Notes: a model not told the origin generated them from the sequence alone. A DNA stretch of 64,000 bases from DAIOEK01 sp036746315 (GCA_036746315.1 DAIOEK010000001.1:1-64000); one strand, 5' to 3'; counted from the stretch's first letter, positions 24,821-33,346 are shown. Translations and numbers: made by a program.

Positions 24821-25300
24821 ATGGCAAAAAAGCTGGCAATTATTGCTGTTCATGGCAGCATGGATATGGCTTATCCGCCGTTGATTTTAGCAACCGCTGC
24901 TGTTGCTATGGATATGGAGGCGGCAATCTTCTTTACGTTCTATGGTCTGCAAATTATCAAAAAAGGCAATGCAGATAAACTTCAGGTGGCGCCACTGGCG
25001 AATCCGGCAATGCCTCAACCAGTACCAGGCATTTCCGTACCGAATATTTTCGGTGTGCTGCCTGGTATGACCGCAGTTGCAACGGGAATGATGAATTCCT
25101 GGATGAAGAAAAGCAACGTCGCTAAATTGAGCGAGCTATTGGACATGGCGGTGGAAATGGATGTGCGGATGATTGCCTGCCAGATGTCTATGGATGTTAT
25201 GGGAATCAAAAAAGAAGATCTGATTGATGGCATCGAAGTTGGAGGAGCAGCCACATTCCTGGAATATGCCAGCGATGATGCGATTGCCCTTTCATTCTAG
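24821..25300 (+). CDS. DsrE2-type sulfurtransferase-like protein
   Basis: The 159-residue product has an N-terminal AIIAVHGSMDMAYPPLILATAAVAMD strand-helix and a FFTFYGL segment. A Cys120 sits in MIACQMSMDVMGI and the C-terminus is VGGAATFLEYA. The pattern is that of the DsrE/F/H-like family (DsrE2), which carries sulfur on a conserved Cys next to TusA in sulfur oxidisers. GGGAGAG precedes the ATG. Its C-terminal half resembles the next gene, so the two are paralogues. Confidence 0.8.
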   Translation: MAKKLAIIAVHGSMDMAYPPLILATAAVAMDMEAAIFFTFYGLQIIKKGNADKLQVAPLANPAMPQPVPGISVPNIFGVLPGMTAVATGMMNSWMKKSNVAKLSELLDMAVEMDVRMIACQMSMDVMGIKKEDLIDGIEVGGAATFLEYASDDAIALSF

Positions 25301-25320
25301 TGATTACAGGGAGAGAAAAA

Positions 25321-25683
25321 ATGGAAGACAAAATTTTAATCATTATGACGAGTGGTCCTGATACACCCAGAAGATGTGCAACTCCGTTCTTTTTCGCCAC
25401 ACTTGCGGCGGCAATGGATTATGAAGTGACCATGTTTTTCACCATTGATGGAACACTTCTTTTAAAGAAGGGAATGGCGGAGACTGTGTATCCCAAAGCT
25501 GGCGGCAAACCGGTGAGTGATTTTATCGCCGACGCACTCGATGCAGGGGTAAAGTTTACTGCCTGTACAGCATCTACAGAATTGCATGACTTGCAGCCAG
25601 AAGATCTACTCGATGGCGTAAAAATGGTCGGTGGCGCTGCCATGTGGCAGATGGCAGAAGATAGCAAAACCCTTACTTTTTAA
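25321..25683 (+). CDS. DsrE-family sulfur carrier
   Basis: The 120-residue protein has the DsrE fold: KILIIMTSGPDTPRRCATPFF, VTMFFTIDGTLLL, and Cys82 in FTACTAS, with a C-terminal VGGAAMWQMA that parallels the DsrE2 neighbour. Such proteins accept sulfur from TusA. GGGAGAG lies before the ATG at 25321; an extension to 25300 has no ribosome site. It is in an operon with TusA and the lipoyl carrier. Confidence 0.8.
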   Translation: MEDKILIIMTSGPDTPRRCATPFFFATLAAAMDYEVTMFFTIDGTLLLKKGMAETVYPKAGGKPVSDFIADALDAGVKFTACTASTELHDLQPEDLLDGVKMVGGAAMWQMAEDSKTLTF

Positions 25684-25699
25684 TTAAACGGGAGGAATG

Positions 25700-26146
25700 A
25701 TGGCTACCATCAACGGTTGTAATTTACCTGAAGATGTATCTTACCTGATTGAAAAACACGTTTGGGCAAAAGAAATGGAAGGCGGTGTCATTCGCGTGGG
25801 GATGACGTCAGTTGCGGGCAAGCTCTCCGGGGGAAAACTTGCGGCGGTGACTGTAAAGACAAAAGCCATTGGACAAGAAGTTGCCCAGGGAAAAAGTGTG
25901 GCAACAGTTGAAAGCAGCAAATTTGTGGGTCCGGTGCCGGCGCCAGTGACGGGTGTTTTGTTGCGTGGGAATGACAAACTTGCATCTGATCCGAATATCG
26001 CCATTTCCGACCCATACGGAGAAGGGTGGATTGCAGAAATACAGCCTTCAAACTGGGATGCCGAAAAGGGGAGTCTGCTTTCCGGCAGCGCAGGTGTGGC
26101 TGCATACCAGAAAAAATTGGAGGAAGAAAATATAAGTTGTAACTAA
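25700..26146 (+). CDS. lbpA: Lipoate-binding H-protein-like carrier (LbpA type)
   Basis: This 148-residue protein has the biotinyl/lipoyl hammerhead fold of GcvH. The probable lipoyl Lys74 lies in VESSKFVGPVPAPVTG. GcvH of glycine cleavage usually has an ESVKAAS context; the SKFVGP context is more like the LbpA proteins of the sulfur-oxidising Hdr-like pathway. No glycine cleavage genes are present, and TusA/DsrE genes precede it. A lipoate ligase gene follows in the same cluster. ATGs at 25697 and 25700 share the GGAGG at 25691. The role as a sulfur-intermediate carrier is inferred. Confidence 0.7.
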   Translation: MATINGCNLPEDVSYLIEKHVWAKEMEGGVIRVGMTSVAGKLSGGKLAAVTVKTKAIGQEVAQGKSVATVESSKFVGPVPAPVTGVLLRGNDKLASDPNIAISDPYGEGWIAEIQPSNWDAEKGSLLSGSAGVAAYQKKLEEENISCN

Positions 26147-26202
26147 ATTGCCTGTGGCAATGTTAATGGTCTTTTATTGGTCAATTGAAAAAGGAGGAAA
26201 AC

Positions 26203-27312
26203 ATGCCAAAGGATACTATTGCCACAGAGTTACAAAAAAATGGCGTATCCAGACGCGATTTCATAAAAATCAGCGGGCTCATGGCTGCAGCAATGGGGTT
26301 CAATGTAGATGCTTCTGCATTGGAGAGAAGCCTCTCCACTAAACATGCCAGGGGATACACGCTTCGCAATCAGATTCAAAAAGCCATGGAAACAAAGCCC
26401 AGGCTGCCTGTCATCTGGCTTGAATTTCAGGATTGTGCCGGATGCAGCGAAGCGATTACCAGATCCGTTTCACCCACTCTGGGAAATCTGGTTCTCAACA
26501 CGTTAACCATTGAGTATCATGAAACACTTTCCGCCGCCGCCGGCTTTCAGGCTGAACAGGCAAAACTTGATGCCATGAAAACTTATGCCGGTCAATATAT
26601 ACTCGTGGTGGAAGGGTCCATACCCGTTGCCGATAATGGTATTTACTGCACAGTCGGAGGGAGGACAGCCCTGGATATTTTGCGCGAGGCAGCCGCCGGT
26701 GCAGCAGCAATTATTGCTACGGGGAATTGTGCAGCTTTTGGCGGTTTGCCACGAGCAAAACCCAACCTCACAGATGCCAGGGGCGTATGGGAGATTATCA
26801 AGGACAAACCCATTGTAAACATTCCGGGTTGCCCTGCCATCCCGGAAGCCACAACCGGGACCATTGCGCATTTTGTTCTCTTCGGCTCACTTCCCGAATT
26901 GGATAATCTCAATCGACCGAAAACATTCTATGGCAATACAGTGCATGATCGCTGTTTACGCCGACCTTTTTATGAAGCGGGTAAATTTGCACTTTCCTAT
27001 GATGATGAAGGCGCCCGCCAGGGTTGGTGCCTTTACAAACTGGGATGCAAGGGACCGACAACCTATAATGCCTGTGCTTCGATTAAATGGGACCAGGGTT
27101 TATCTTTCCCGGTGCAGTCCGGCCATCCTTGCCTGGGTTGCTCTGAACCGAATTTCTGGGATGGAGGAGGGTTCTACCAGGGTCAGTCTGCTCCATTGGA
27201 AAAGCCGACAACTACTGCTGTATTAACAGCGGCTGCTGTAGGTGCTGCAGCGGGAGTAGGCGCAACCGTGCTCAATCAATCCAAGAAAAAAGCACACGGA
27301 GGTGAGAAATGA
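26203..27312 (+). CDS. hynS: [NiFe] hydrogenase small subunit, Tat-exported (HynS/HyaA type)
   Basis: The 369-residue product has a Tat signal (SRRDFIK at residues 16-22). The proximal cluster ligands include Cys78 and Cys81 (CAGC), then GNCAAFGG and GCPAIPE. The distal and medial cluster motifs are HDRC-x4-F, GWCLYKLGCKGP, YNAC and GHPCLGCSEPNFWD. A C-terminal hydrophobic helix (about 340-360) anchors it. This is the group 1 membrane-bound uptake type. AAGGAGG lies before the ATG at 26203. Gene order HynS-Isp1-Isp2-(small orf)-HynL matches Isp-type hydrogenases. The stop overlaps the next start (ATGA). Confidence 0.92.
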   Translation: MPKDTIATELQKNGVSRRDFIKISGLMAAAMGFNVDASALERSLSTKHARGYTLRNQIQKAMETKPRLPVIWLEFQDCAGCSEAITRSVSPTLGNLVLNTLTIEYHETLSAAAGFQAEQAKLDAMKTYAGQYILVVEGSIPVADNGIYCTVGGRTALDILREAAAGAAAIIATGNCAAFGGLPRAKPNLTDARGVWEIIKDKPIVNIPGCPAIPEATTGTIAHFVLFGSLPELDNLNRPKTFYGNTVHDRCLRRPFYEAGKFALSYDDEGARQGWCLYKLGCKGPTTYNACASIKWDQGLSFPVQSGHPCLGCSEPNFWDGGGFYQGQSAPLEKPTTTAVLTAAAVGAAAGVGATVLNQSKKKAHGGEK

Positions 27313-27986
27313 CCTGGCAATCTGTGCTTGAATTTGCACGTGGACCATTTTTTCATGGCGCCCTGTTGTTCTTTATTGCCGGCATGATTTATCGTCTGGT
27401 CAATGTATTGGGGTTGGGCTGGAGTAAGGATAATGTACCTTCCAAGGGAAGTAAATTCTGGGGGGGTATCCGCTCTTTCCTGAAAGGTGTGATCATCTGG
27501 CCATTTATCCCCTGGGTGAAAAACACGTTTACCAAGAACCCACTTATTTACATTGGCGGCGGGTTGTTCCATCTGGCATTGTTTGCTGTGATCATTTTGG
27601 GCACTCCGCATATGCTTGTTTGGAAAAGCCTGGTCGGGGTTGGTTGGAAAACACTGCCCTTGCCCATTGTAGATTGGCTGGCAGTAGGCGGCATCATTGC
27701 GATGCTCATACTCCTAATCAACAGGCGGATGAATCCTGTGCTGAAGCTTATTTCCGGACCGGCGGAGTACCTTTCCTGGTTGTTTGTATTTGTTCCCATG
27801 GTAACCGGGTACATGATGACCCATCACCTGTGGTTCCGGTATGAAGTTCTTTACAGTTTCCATATGATATCGGTTGATCTCTTATTGATTTGGATCCCAT
27901 TGAGCCGCATTTCCCACTTCATGTTCTATTTCTTCTCCAGAGCGATTCATGGCAGCCAATTTGGTAAGCGCGGTGTGAGAGTATAG
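27309..27986 (+). CDS. isp1: Membrane cytochrome b-like subunit (Isp1/NarI-like)
   Basis: The 225-residue protein has five membrane helices with His residues placed to bind heme b (FFHGALLF, GLFHLALF, MMTHHLWF, YSFHMISVD). It resembles the gamma subunit of nitrate reductase and HdrE/DsrM. It couples the outer hydrogenase to quinones or to the cytoplasmic Fe-S subunit encoded next. It is coupled to hynS by an ATGA overlap. Confidence 0.85.
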   Translation: MTWQSVLEFARGPFFHGALLFFIAGMIYRLVNVLGLGWSKDNVPSKGSKFWGGIRSFLKGVIIWPFIPWVKNTFTKNPLIYIGGGLFHLALFAVIILGTPHMLVWKSLVGVGWKTLPLPIVDWLAVGGIIAMLILLINRRMNPVLKLISGPAEYLSWLFVFVPMVTGYMMTHHLWFRYEVLYSFHMISVDLLLIWIPLSRISHFMFYFFSRAIHGSQFGKRGVRV

Positions 27987-27996
27987 GAGGCATATC

Positions 27997-29271
27997 ATGA
28001 TCGATACTAGTAAAGCAATGGATGCCTTTGTGCATGAAACGGGCGGTTGGGTAGCATCTCAACTGGAAGCCTGTACACGATGCGGTATGTGCGCTGAAGC
28101 GTGCCATTTCTATCAGGCAACGCTAAATCCTGAATACGCTCCGGTCTGGAAGATGGAACTTTTACGCCGCGCATATGAGCAAAGATTTACCTGGGTTGGC
28201 AAGCTAAAACTCCTGGTTGGTTTGGACAAGAAGGTAACCAATGAAGACCTTTCGCATTGGAGCGAGCTGAACTATCAGGCTTGTACAGTGTGCAATAAAT
28301 GTTCAATGGTCTGCCCGATGGGAATCGACATCGGTTCCATTCTTCACGGTGTGCGCGCAGGTCTTTCCGCTGCGGGCGCTGTTCCTGATGATCTCATGGC
28401 TGCTGTGAACAAACAGGTCAGCGAAGGCAGCCCATTGGGTATGACGGATGATGTGTGGGATCAACGCCTGGAATGGGTGGCGGATGAATGGGAAGTTGAT
28501 ATTCCCCGCGACGTGAAAGGGGCAGATACGCTGGTCGTTTTCTCATCGATTGAAGTTATGAAATTCCCCACTAATGTAGCAGCAATCGCAAAGGTCTTGA
28601 ATACCGCCGGAGAGAAGTGGACGGTCAGCAGTACAGCCCGCGAGGTGGTAAATTTTGGTTTTTACGAAGGCAGCGAAGAGCATACCAAGCTATTTATCCA
28701 GAGAATTTTACAGGGCGCCACAGAGCTTGGGGTTAAACGTATTGTAGTGACGGAATGTGGTCATGCTTATGATGCGTTGCGATGGCATGGAGCCAACTGG
28801 CTTCCAGAAACCAATAATTTTGAGATTATTCACATCACTGGAGTTTTGGGAGAATTGGTAGAAAGTGGAAGGATCAAACTCAAATCCGGATTTTTTGATG
28901 GGAATGGTGTGATAACTTTTCATGATGCCTGCAAAATCCAACGTAAGGGCGGGCACATTCAGGAGCCCAGAGACATCCTCAAAATTATTGCGCCGGAATC
29001 GTTTAAAGAGATGTCTCCTAATCGTGAAGAAGCCATTTGTTGTGGAGGTGGCGGCGGTGTTATTGCGATCAAAGAAGCTGACCCCATTCGCTATGCTGCA
29101 TTTGAGTTGAAGATCGATCAGGTAAACAAAGTCGGTGCGAAAACTGTGACCATGACGTGTTCGAATTGCCGGTTGCAATACACCAACTGTGTTGAGCATT
29201 TCAACCTTGATTGGAAAATAACTGGTCTGGCACAAATGGTAGCGGATGCTCTGATAGAAGAGGAGGCTTAG
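27997..29271 (+). CDS. isp2: HdrD/DsrK-like iron-sulfur subunit (Isp2)
   Basis: The 424-residue product has two [4Fe-4S] ferredoxin motifs (Cys26, 29, 32, 36 and Cys96, 99, 102, 106). Two CCG-type modules follow (HDACK; ICCGGGGG; TCSNCRLQ). This is the HdrD/DsrK architecture, which handles disulfide or thiyl chemistry at a special Fe-S cluster. In Isp hydrogenases it is thought to transfer electrons on the cytoplasmic face. Next to TusA/DsrE/lipoyl proteins it is the natural candidate for reducing a disulfide, persulfide or lipoyl-bound sulfur. GGAGG precedes the ATG. Confidence 0.88.
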   Translation: MIDTSKAMDAFVHETGGWVASQLEACTRCGMCAEACHFYQATLNPEYAPVWKMELLRRAYEQRFTWVGKLKLLVGLDKKVTNEDLSHWSELNYQACTVCNKCSMVCPMGIDIGSILHGVRAGLSAAGAVPDDLMAAVNKQVSEGSPLGMTDDVWDQRLEWVADEWEVDIPRDVKGADTLVVFSSIEVMKFPTNVAAIAKVLNTAGEKWTVSSTAREVVNFGFYEGSEEHTKLFIQRILQGATELGVKRIVVTECGHAYDALRWHGANWLPETNNFEIIHITGVLGELVESGRIKLKSGFFDGNGVITFHDACKIQRKGGHIQEPRDILKIIAPESFKEMSPNREEAICCGGGGGVIAIKEADPIRYAAFELKIDQVNKVGAKTVTMTCSNCRLQYTNCVEHFNLDWKITGLAQMVADALIEEEA

Positions 29272-29272
29272 A

Positions 29273-29605
29273 ATGACAACATCATTCAGTTTGACGCCTG
29301 TTTCGAAAGGCATCATGCGTTGCAAACACACTGGCCATTTCACTCATGACGAAATTCAAACATTGGCGATGTTTTTTCGTGACTATCACGGGAAACTCTT
29401 GATTGATTTGACTGGTTCAACAGGGGAAGAATGCCAATCGAATATTAAGAATTTTCGACCGATTATGCCAACGGCGGCAATTTTTGGGGCAAAAATCGAT
29501 CCTTCCATCCTTGAACTTCCTCAAAGTTATTTTAGTAATTTCGCACATGATGTGCGATGGTTTGAAACCGAAGAGGAAGCTTTGCAATGGCTTCACGATC
29601 AATAG
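29273..29605 (+). CDS. SpoIIAA-like small protein inside the hydrogenase operon
   Basis: The 110-residue protein has an N-terminal GIMRCKHTGHFTHDEI strand-helix, a central LLIDLTGSTG strand and a C-terminal VRWFETEEEALQWLHD. This pattern is that of SpoIIAA-like (STAS-related) proteins. It lies one base after isp2 and nine bases before hynL, so it is part of the operon, yet it is not a standard hydrogenase accessory gene. Function is not known. Confidence 0.6.
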   Translation: MTTSFSLTPVSKGIMRCKHTGHFTHDEIQTLAMFFRDYHGKLLIDLTGSTGEECQSNIKNFRPIMPTAAIFGAKIDPSILELPQSYFSNFAHDVRWFETEEEALQWLHDQ

Positions 29606-29614
29606 GAGGAATAA

Positions 29615-31354
29615 ATGGCTGAAAGAATCGTGATCGATCCCATCACAAGAATTGAGGGGCATCTGCGAATTGAAGCAGAGCTGGATGCTGCCAATACAAT
29701 TACCAAATCATATTCCTCTGGAACCATGGTTCGGGGGATAGAAGTAATATTGAAAGGTAGAGACCCTCGGGAGGCATGGGCATTTGCACAGCGAGCATGT
29801 GGTGTTTGTACAACTGTTCATTCATTTGCATCCATTCGATCAGTTGAAGATGCTTTAAAAATACAAATACCAAAAGCAGCTAACCTGATTCGAAATTTGA
29901 TGATAACCCAGCAATACGTTCATGACCATGTGATGCATTTTTATCACTTGCATGCATTGGACTGGGTGGATGTTGTGTCAGCAATCAAGGCTGATCCAGC
30001 AGAAACTTCCCGCATCCAGCAAAGCATCTCCCCGTGGGCAAACTCTTCCCCAGCGTACTTTGAGGATGTGCGCAAGAAGGTGCTGGGCATTGTAGAAAGC
30101 GGACAGTTATCGATTTTTGCAAATGCCTACTGGGGACACCCGGCCTATAAACTTCCTCCTGAGATAAACCTGCTGGCGGTAGCGCATTATCTCGAGGCAT
30201 TGGATGCGCAACGTACATTCACAAAAATCCATACGATCTTCGGCGGCAAGAATCCGCACCCGAATTTCGTGGTGGGCGGAGTTCCCATGCCGATTGACCT
30301 CAACTCGGGTACCGCGCTAAATGCCGAGAGACTATCGATCATTAAAGATAGCATCGATCGTATGCTGGCGTTTGTTGATCAAGTGTATCTGCCTGATCTT
30401 TTGGCTATTGCTCCGTATTACCTCGAGTATGCAGGAATCGGTGAAGGATTGGGTAATTTCCTGACTTGGGGCGAACTGCCTGGCACCGATAACAGCGATG
30501 TTTCCAAATATGTTGTTCCCCGTGCAGTGATTACCGGCAGAGATCTGGGGTCAATCCAGGAACCTGATCCGCGCGACTTCAAGAATATGCAAGAGTTCAT
30601 TGCGCATTCGTGGTATGAATATGCTGAAGGGGAGAAAGCAGGTTTACATCCGTGGAAGGGCGAAACCAAGTTTAACTTCACCGGTCCCAATCCGCCTTAC
30701 GAGTACCTGAATGTCGATCAGAAGTATTCCTGGCTAAAGGCACCCCGCTGGGCAGGCAAGCCAATGGAAGTAGGTCCGTTAGCAAGGGTGCTGGCAATGT
30801 ATGCATCCGGGCATAAACAAACACAAGAATTGACCGATATGGTGTTGAAAGCATTGGGCGCCCCCATAACGGCTGTATTTTCCACACTTGGCCGAACTGC
30901 TGCTCGAGCAATTGAAACAAAAGTTTTTGCAGATCATATGCTGCAAACATTCAATGAGCTGGTGGATACAATCAAATCTGGCGACACACGGACATTTAAC
31001 GATACCATGTGGGAACCAACAAAGTGGCCAGCGCATGCCGAGGGCTTTGGATTTATGGAGGCTCCGCGCGGGGCTCTGGGACATTGGATTGTTATCGATA
31101 ATGGCAAGATAGCGAATTATCAAATGGTAGTACCCACAACCTGGAATGGCTCACCGCGTGACCACCTGGATCAGGCTGGCGCCTACGAAGCATCCCTGAT
31201 TGGCACACCGTTAGCCAAACCAGAGTGGCCATTGGAAATTCTGCGTACCATTCACTCGTTCGATCCCTGCATGGCTTGCGCGATCCACATGGTCGATGCC
31301 AATGGGAATGACCTTGGCGAGACAGGAATTGGGTTGAATGTTTGTGTAAGTTAG
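29615..31354 (+). CDS. hynL: [NiFe] hydrogenase large subunit
   Basis: The 579-residue product holds both metal-ligand motifs: Arg60-Ala-Cys62-Gly-Val-Cys65-Thr-Thr-Val-His69, and Asp550-Pro-Cys552-Met-Ala-Cys555-Ala-Ile-His558. The 21 residues after His558 are the usual maturation peptide removed by the HynD protease. RIEGHLRIE at the N-terminus is typical. No Sec replaces Cys in the active site. AGGAGG lies before the ATG. Together with HynS it oxidises H2 outside the membrane. Confidence 0.93.
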   Translation: MAERIVIDPITRIEGHLRIEAELDAANTITKSYSSGTMVRGIEVILKGRDPREAWAFAQRACGVCTTVHSFASIRSVEDALKIQIPKAANLIRNLMITQQYVHDHVMHFYHLHALDWVDVVSAIKADPAETSRIQQSISPWANSSPAYFEDVRKKVLGIVESGQLSIFANAYWGHPAYKLPPEINLLAVAHYLEALDAQRTFTKIHTIFGGKNPHPNFVVGGVPMPIDLNSGTALNAERLSIIKDSIDRMLAFVDQVYLPDLLAIAPYYLEYAGIGEGLGNFLTWGELPGTDNSDVSKYVVPRAVITGRDLGSIQEPDPRDFKNMQEFIAHSWYEYAEGEKAGLHPWKGETKFNFTGPNPPYEYLNVDQKYSWLKAPRWAGKPMEVGPLARVLAMYASGHKQTQELTDMVLKALGAPITAVFSTLGRTAARAIETKVFADHMLQTFNELVDTIKSGDTRTFNDTMWEPTKWPAHAEGFGFMEAPRGALGHWIVIDNGKIANYQMVVPTTWNGSPRDHLDQAGAYEASLIGTPLAKPEWPLEILRTIHSFDPCMACAIHMVDANGNDLGETGIGLNVCVS

Positions 31355-31361
31355 TTGCTAT

Positions 31362-31407
31362 AAAAGGGTATCCACCTGGAAATTAACCCGATGGTGGGTA
31401 CCCTTTC
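31362..31407 (+). terminator. Hairpin between hynL and hynD
   Basis: A 14-15 bp stem with one mismatch (31362-31376 and 31393-31407, 16 nt loop) ends in a short T/C run. It may be a weak terminator or an mRNA stabiliser for the structural genes. Confidence 0.5.
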
Positions 31408-31501
31408 TTCAGTAAATCCGTTTGTATAACTTGAGCTGTTGTTGGCTTTGAAACGTAATCAGAGAGAAGTTTGCCCGGGGCAGGCAATGCCAACATATTG
31501 C

Positions 31502-31519
31502 GTAGCAAAAAATTGCTAC
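31502..31519 (+). terminator. Second hairpin between hynL and hynD
   Basis: GTAGCAA/TTGCTAC arms of seven perfect bases enclose a 4-base loop, with ATTTTG following. It lies before the TTG start of hynD and inside a longer open frame, which argues that this stretch is not coding. Confidence 0.45.
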
Positions 31520-31557
31520 ATTTTGCCGAAATCAACAATGGGTATGGGAGTAGGGCA

Positions 31558-32055
31558 TTGAACAAAAGCCGAAAAATTGTATTTGGGTTGGGTAATACCC
31601 TGAATCGGGATGAAGGTCTGGGGGTGTACGCATTGAAAGTGCTGGAGACTGCGTTAGCGGCCCTAAAAACCGATGGCCAAGCTTCCAGCCAAGATATCGA
31701 ATTATTGGATGGTGGTGTGTTGGGATTAAATCTTTTACCCTGGGTCGAAGAATCCAGTCATTTATTGATATTGGATGCGGTCAGTGCGAACAAAGCTCCG
31801 GGCGCCATTGTGGAATTATCCAAACAGGAAATACCACTCTATTCCGGGATTAAAATGTCTGACCATCAGGTTACTTTTCAAGAAGTATTGGGCATAGCAC
31901 AATTTCGGAATCGATTGCCGCAAAATCTGCATCTGATTGGCGCACAACCAGCTGATATTTCGATTGGTGTTGATCTCAGCGTTGAGGTTCAAAATGCGAT
32001 CCCGCAAATTGTACGAAGAGCAATATCCCAACTTGAGAGCTGGGACTTAATTTGA
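31558..32055 (+). CDS. hynD: Hydrogenase maturation protease (HynD/HyaD)
   Basis: The product (165 residues) has GLGNTLNRDEGLGVYAL, LLDGGVLGLNLL and LLILDAVSANKAPG with the Ni-binding acidic residues, and a His in KMSDHQVTF. It cleaves the C-terminal peptide of HynL after nickel insertion. An open frame reaches back to 31471, but the start TTG at 31558 has GGGAG upstream and sits just before the conserved region; the upstream part contains a hairpin. No HypA-F genes are in the window, so these must be elsewhere. Confidence 0.85.
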   Translation: MNKSRKIVFGLGNTLNRDEGLGVYALKVLETALAALKTDGQASSQDIELLDGGVLGLNLLPWVEESSHLLILDAVSANKAPGAIVELSKQEIPLYSGIKMSDHQVTFQEVLGIAQFRNRLPQNLHLIGAQPADISIGVDLSVEVQNAIPQIVRRAISQLESWDLI

Positions 32056-32071
32056 TCATCAGGAGAATTTC

Positions 32072-33130
32072 ATGAACTATTACTTCCTTGACAAGATTTC
32101 CTGGCCATTAAGTCAAGCGCTTTACCATGCAGCAGCGTACTTGCAGCATGAAAGTCTGTTTATTTTGCGCCCGGAATCACCCTATGTTTGCATCGGCTTT
32201 CATCAAGACGCGGAACAGGAAATTGATTTGAATTTCACCGCGCAAAACAATATCCCCGTTTATCGGCGTGAAGTTGGCGGCGGTGCGGTTTATTTGGATG
32301 GTCAACAACTTTTTTATCAGTTGATTATAAATACCAACAATCCGCACATCCCCCAAGCTAAGGAAGAGATTTATCGACAATTATTAAATCCCGTTGTAGA
32401 GACTTATCGCGAGTTTGGCGTGGATGCCGCTTATAAACCCGTAAACGACATTATTGCCAATGGCAAAAAAGTTTCTGGGAACGGAGCAGCAGAGATCAAT
32501 AACATGGTGGTTCTAGTGGGGAACTTTATTCTCGACTTTGACTATGACACAATGAGCAAATGCCTGCGCGTGCCTGATGAAAAGTTCCGGGACAAGGTAT
32601 TTAAAACTCTACAGGAAAATCTGAGCACATTTTTACGCGAGACAGGTCAAAAACCCGATACCAGATCGTTGGGTGATTCCCTGGCAAAGCGTTATGAGAA
32701 AATTTTCGGCAAGATGGAATGGAAGACGGAAGTAGAAGATGATCTGCTCCAAAAAGCCGATGAATTACACAAGGAAAGGTTTGCAGACGATTGGTTGTAT
32801 TTCAATGATCGTCGCAGACCCACCGCCAGAAGTGTAAAAATTCGGGATGGCGTAAATGTTATTCAAAATTTGATCAAAACACCCGGCGGTCTGGTTCGCG
32901 TGACGTTGGTAAATGACAATGGGATACTCAGGGATGTGCATATTTCCGGGGACTTCTTCTTTTATCCTTCTGAAAAACTTACCGATCTGGAGAAGGCTCT
33001 GGATGGGATTCCATATGATGAAGCGATGATCCAACAGAAGGTGGAATCGTTTTATCTGGATAAAAATATTGAAGCTCCCGGTGTGAATCCAATCGATATC
33101 GCGAAGGCAATTGTTCCTTTGGTCAGCTGA
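32072..33130 (+). CDS. lplA: Lipoate-protein ligase family protein
   Basis: The 352-residue product has the ligase core: ESPYVCIGFHQDAE, YRREVGGGAVYLDGQQLFYQ (near residue 64) and VNDIIANGKKVSGNGAAE with the catalytic Lys. A C-terminal accessory domain of about 100 residues with a KTPGGLVRVT motif follows. It attaches lipoate or octanoate to a lysine. The only lipoyl acceptor in the window is the H-protein-like gene in the same cluster, so it is the likely substrate, as with the sLpl-type ligases of the sHdr pathway. AGGAG precedes the ATG. Confidence 0.85.
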   Translation: MNYYFLDKISWPLSQALYHAAAYLQHESLFILRPESPYVCIGFHQDAEQEIDLNFTAQNNIPVYRREVGGGAVYLDGQQLFYQLIINTNNPHIPQAKEEIYRQLLNPVVETYREFGVDAAYKPVNDIIANGKKVSGNGAAEINNMVVLVGNFILDFDYDTMSKCLRVPDEKFRDKVFKTLQENLSTFLRETGQKPDTRSLGDSLAKRYEKIFGKMEWKTEVEDDLLQKADELHKERFADDWLYFNDRRRPTARSVKIRDGVNVIQNLIKTPGGLVRVTLVNDNGILRDVHISGDFFFYPSEKLTDLEKALDGIPYDEAMIQQKVESFYLDKNIEAPGVNPIDIAKAIVPLVS

Positions 33131-33143
33131 GAAAGGAGATGGC

Positions 33144-33305
33144 ATGTTCCACTTTGGAATTCCTGAATTATTGATTATCCTGGTGATTGTTCTGCTGCTT
33201 TTTGGGGTAGGACGGATATCCGGAGTGATGAAAGAACTGGGAAAAGGGATTCGTTCTTTTAAAGATGGGCTACAGGGGAATGCAGACCGGGAGGATAAGC
33301 TGTAA
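33144..33305 (+). CDS. tatA: TatA/E-type translocase component
   Basis: The 53-residue protein has a short N-terminal helix (PELLIILVIVLLLFG), the hinge Phe-Gly and an amphipathic helix (ISGVMKELGKGIRSFKDGL). These are the TatA/TatE signature. AAAGGAG precedes the ATG at 33144. It ends the hydrogenase cluster, where HynS carries a Tat signal, so the local copy may support export of the hydrogenase. No tatC is near. Confidence 0.85.
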   Translation: MFHFGIPELLIILVIVLLLFGVGRISGVMKELGKGIRSFKDGLQGNADREDKL

Positions 33306-33346
33306 GGTAAGTCAGGCGCACATTCGCATGTTGAGTTGTAGCCACG

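Noticed and set aside
25700..26146. Glycine cleavage H protein
   Set aside because: The lipoyl context differs from GcvH and no other glycine cleavage genes are present; LbpA-like carrier preferred, though not proven.
29615..31354. Selenocysteine in the hydrogenase large subunit
   Set aside because: Both metal-ligand motifs use ordinary Cys codons; there is no in-frame TGA.
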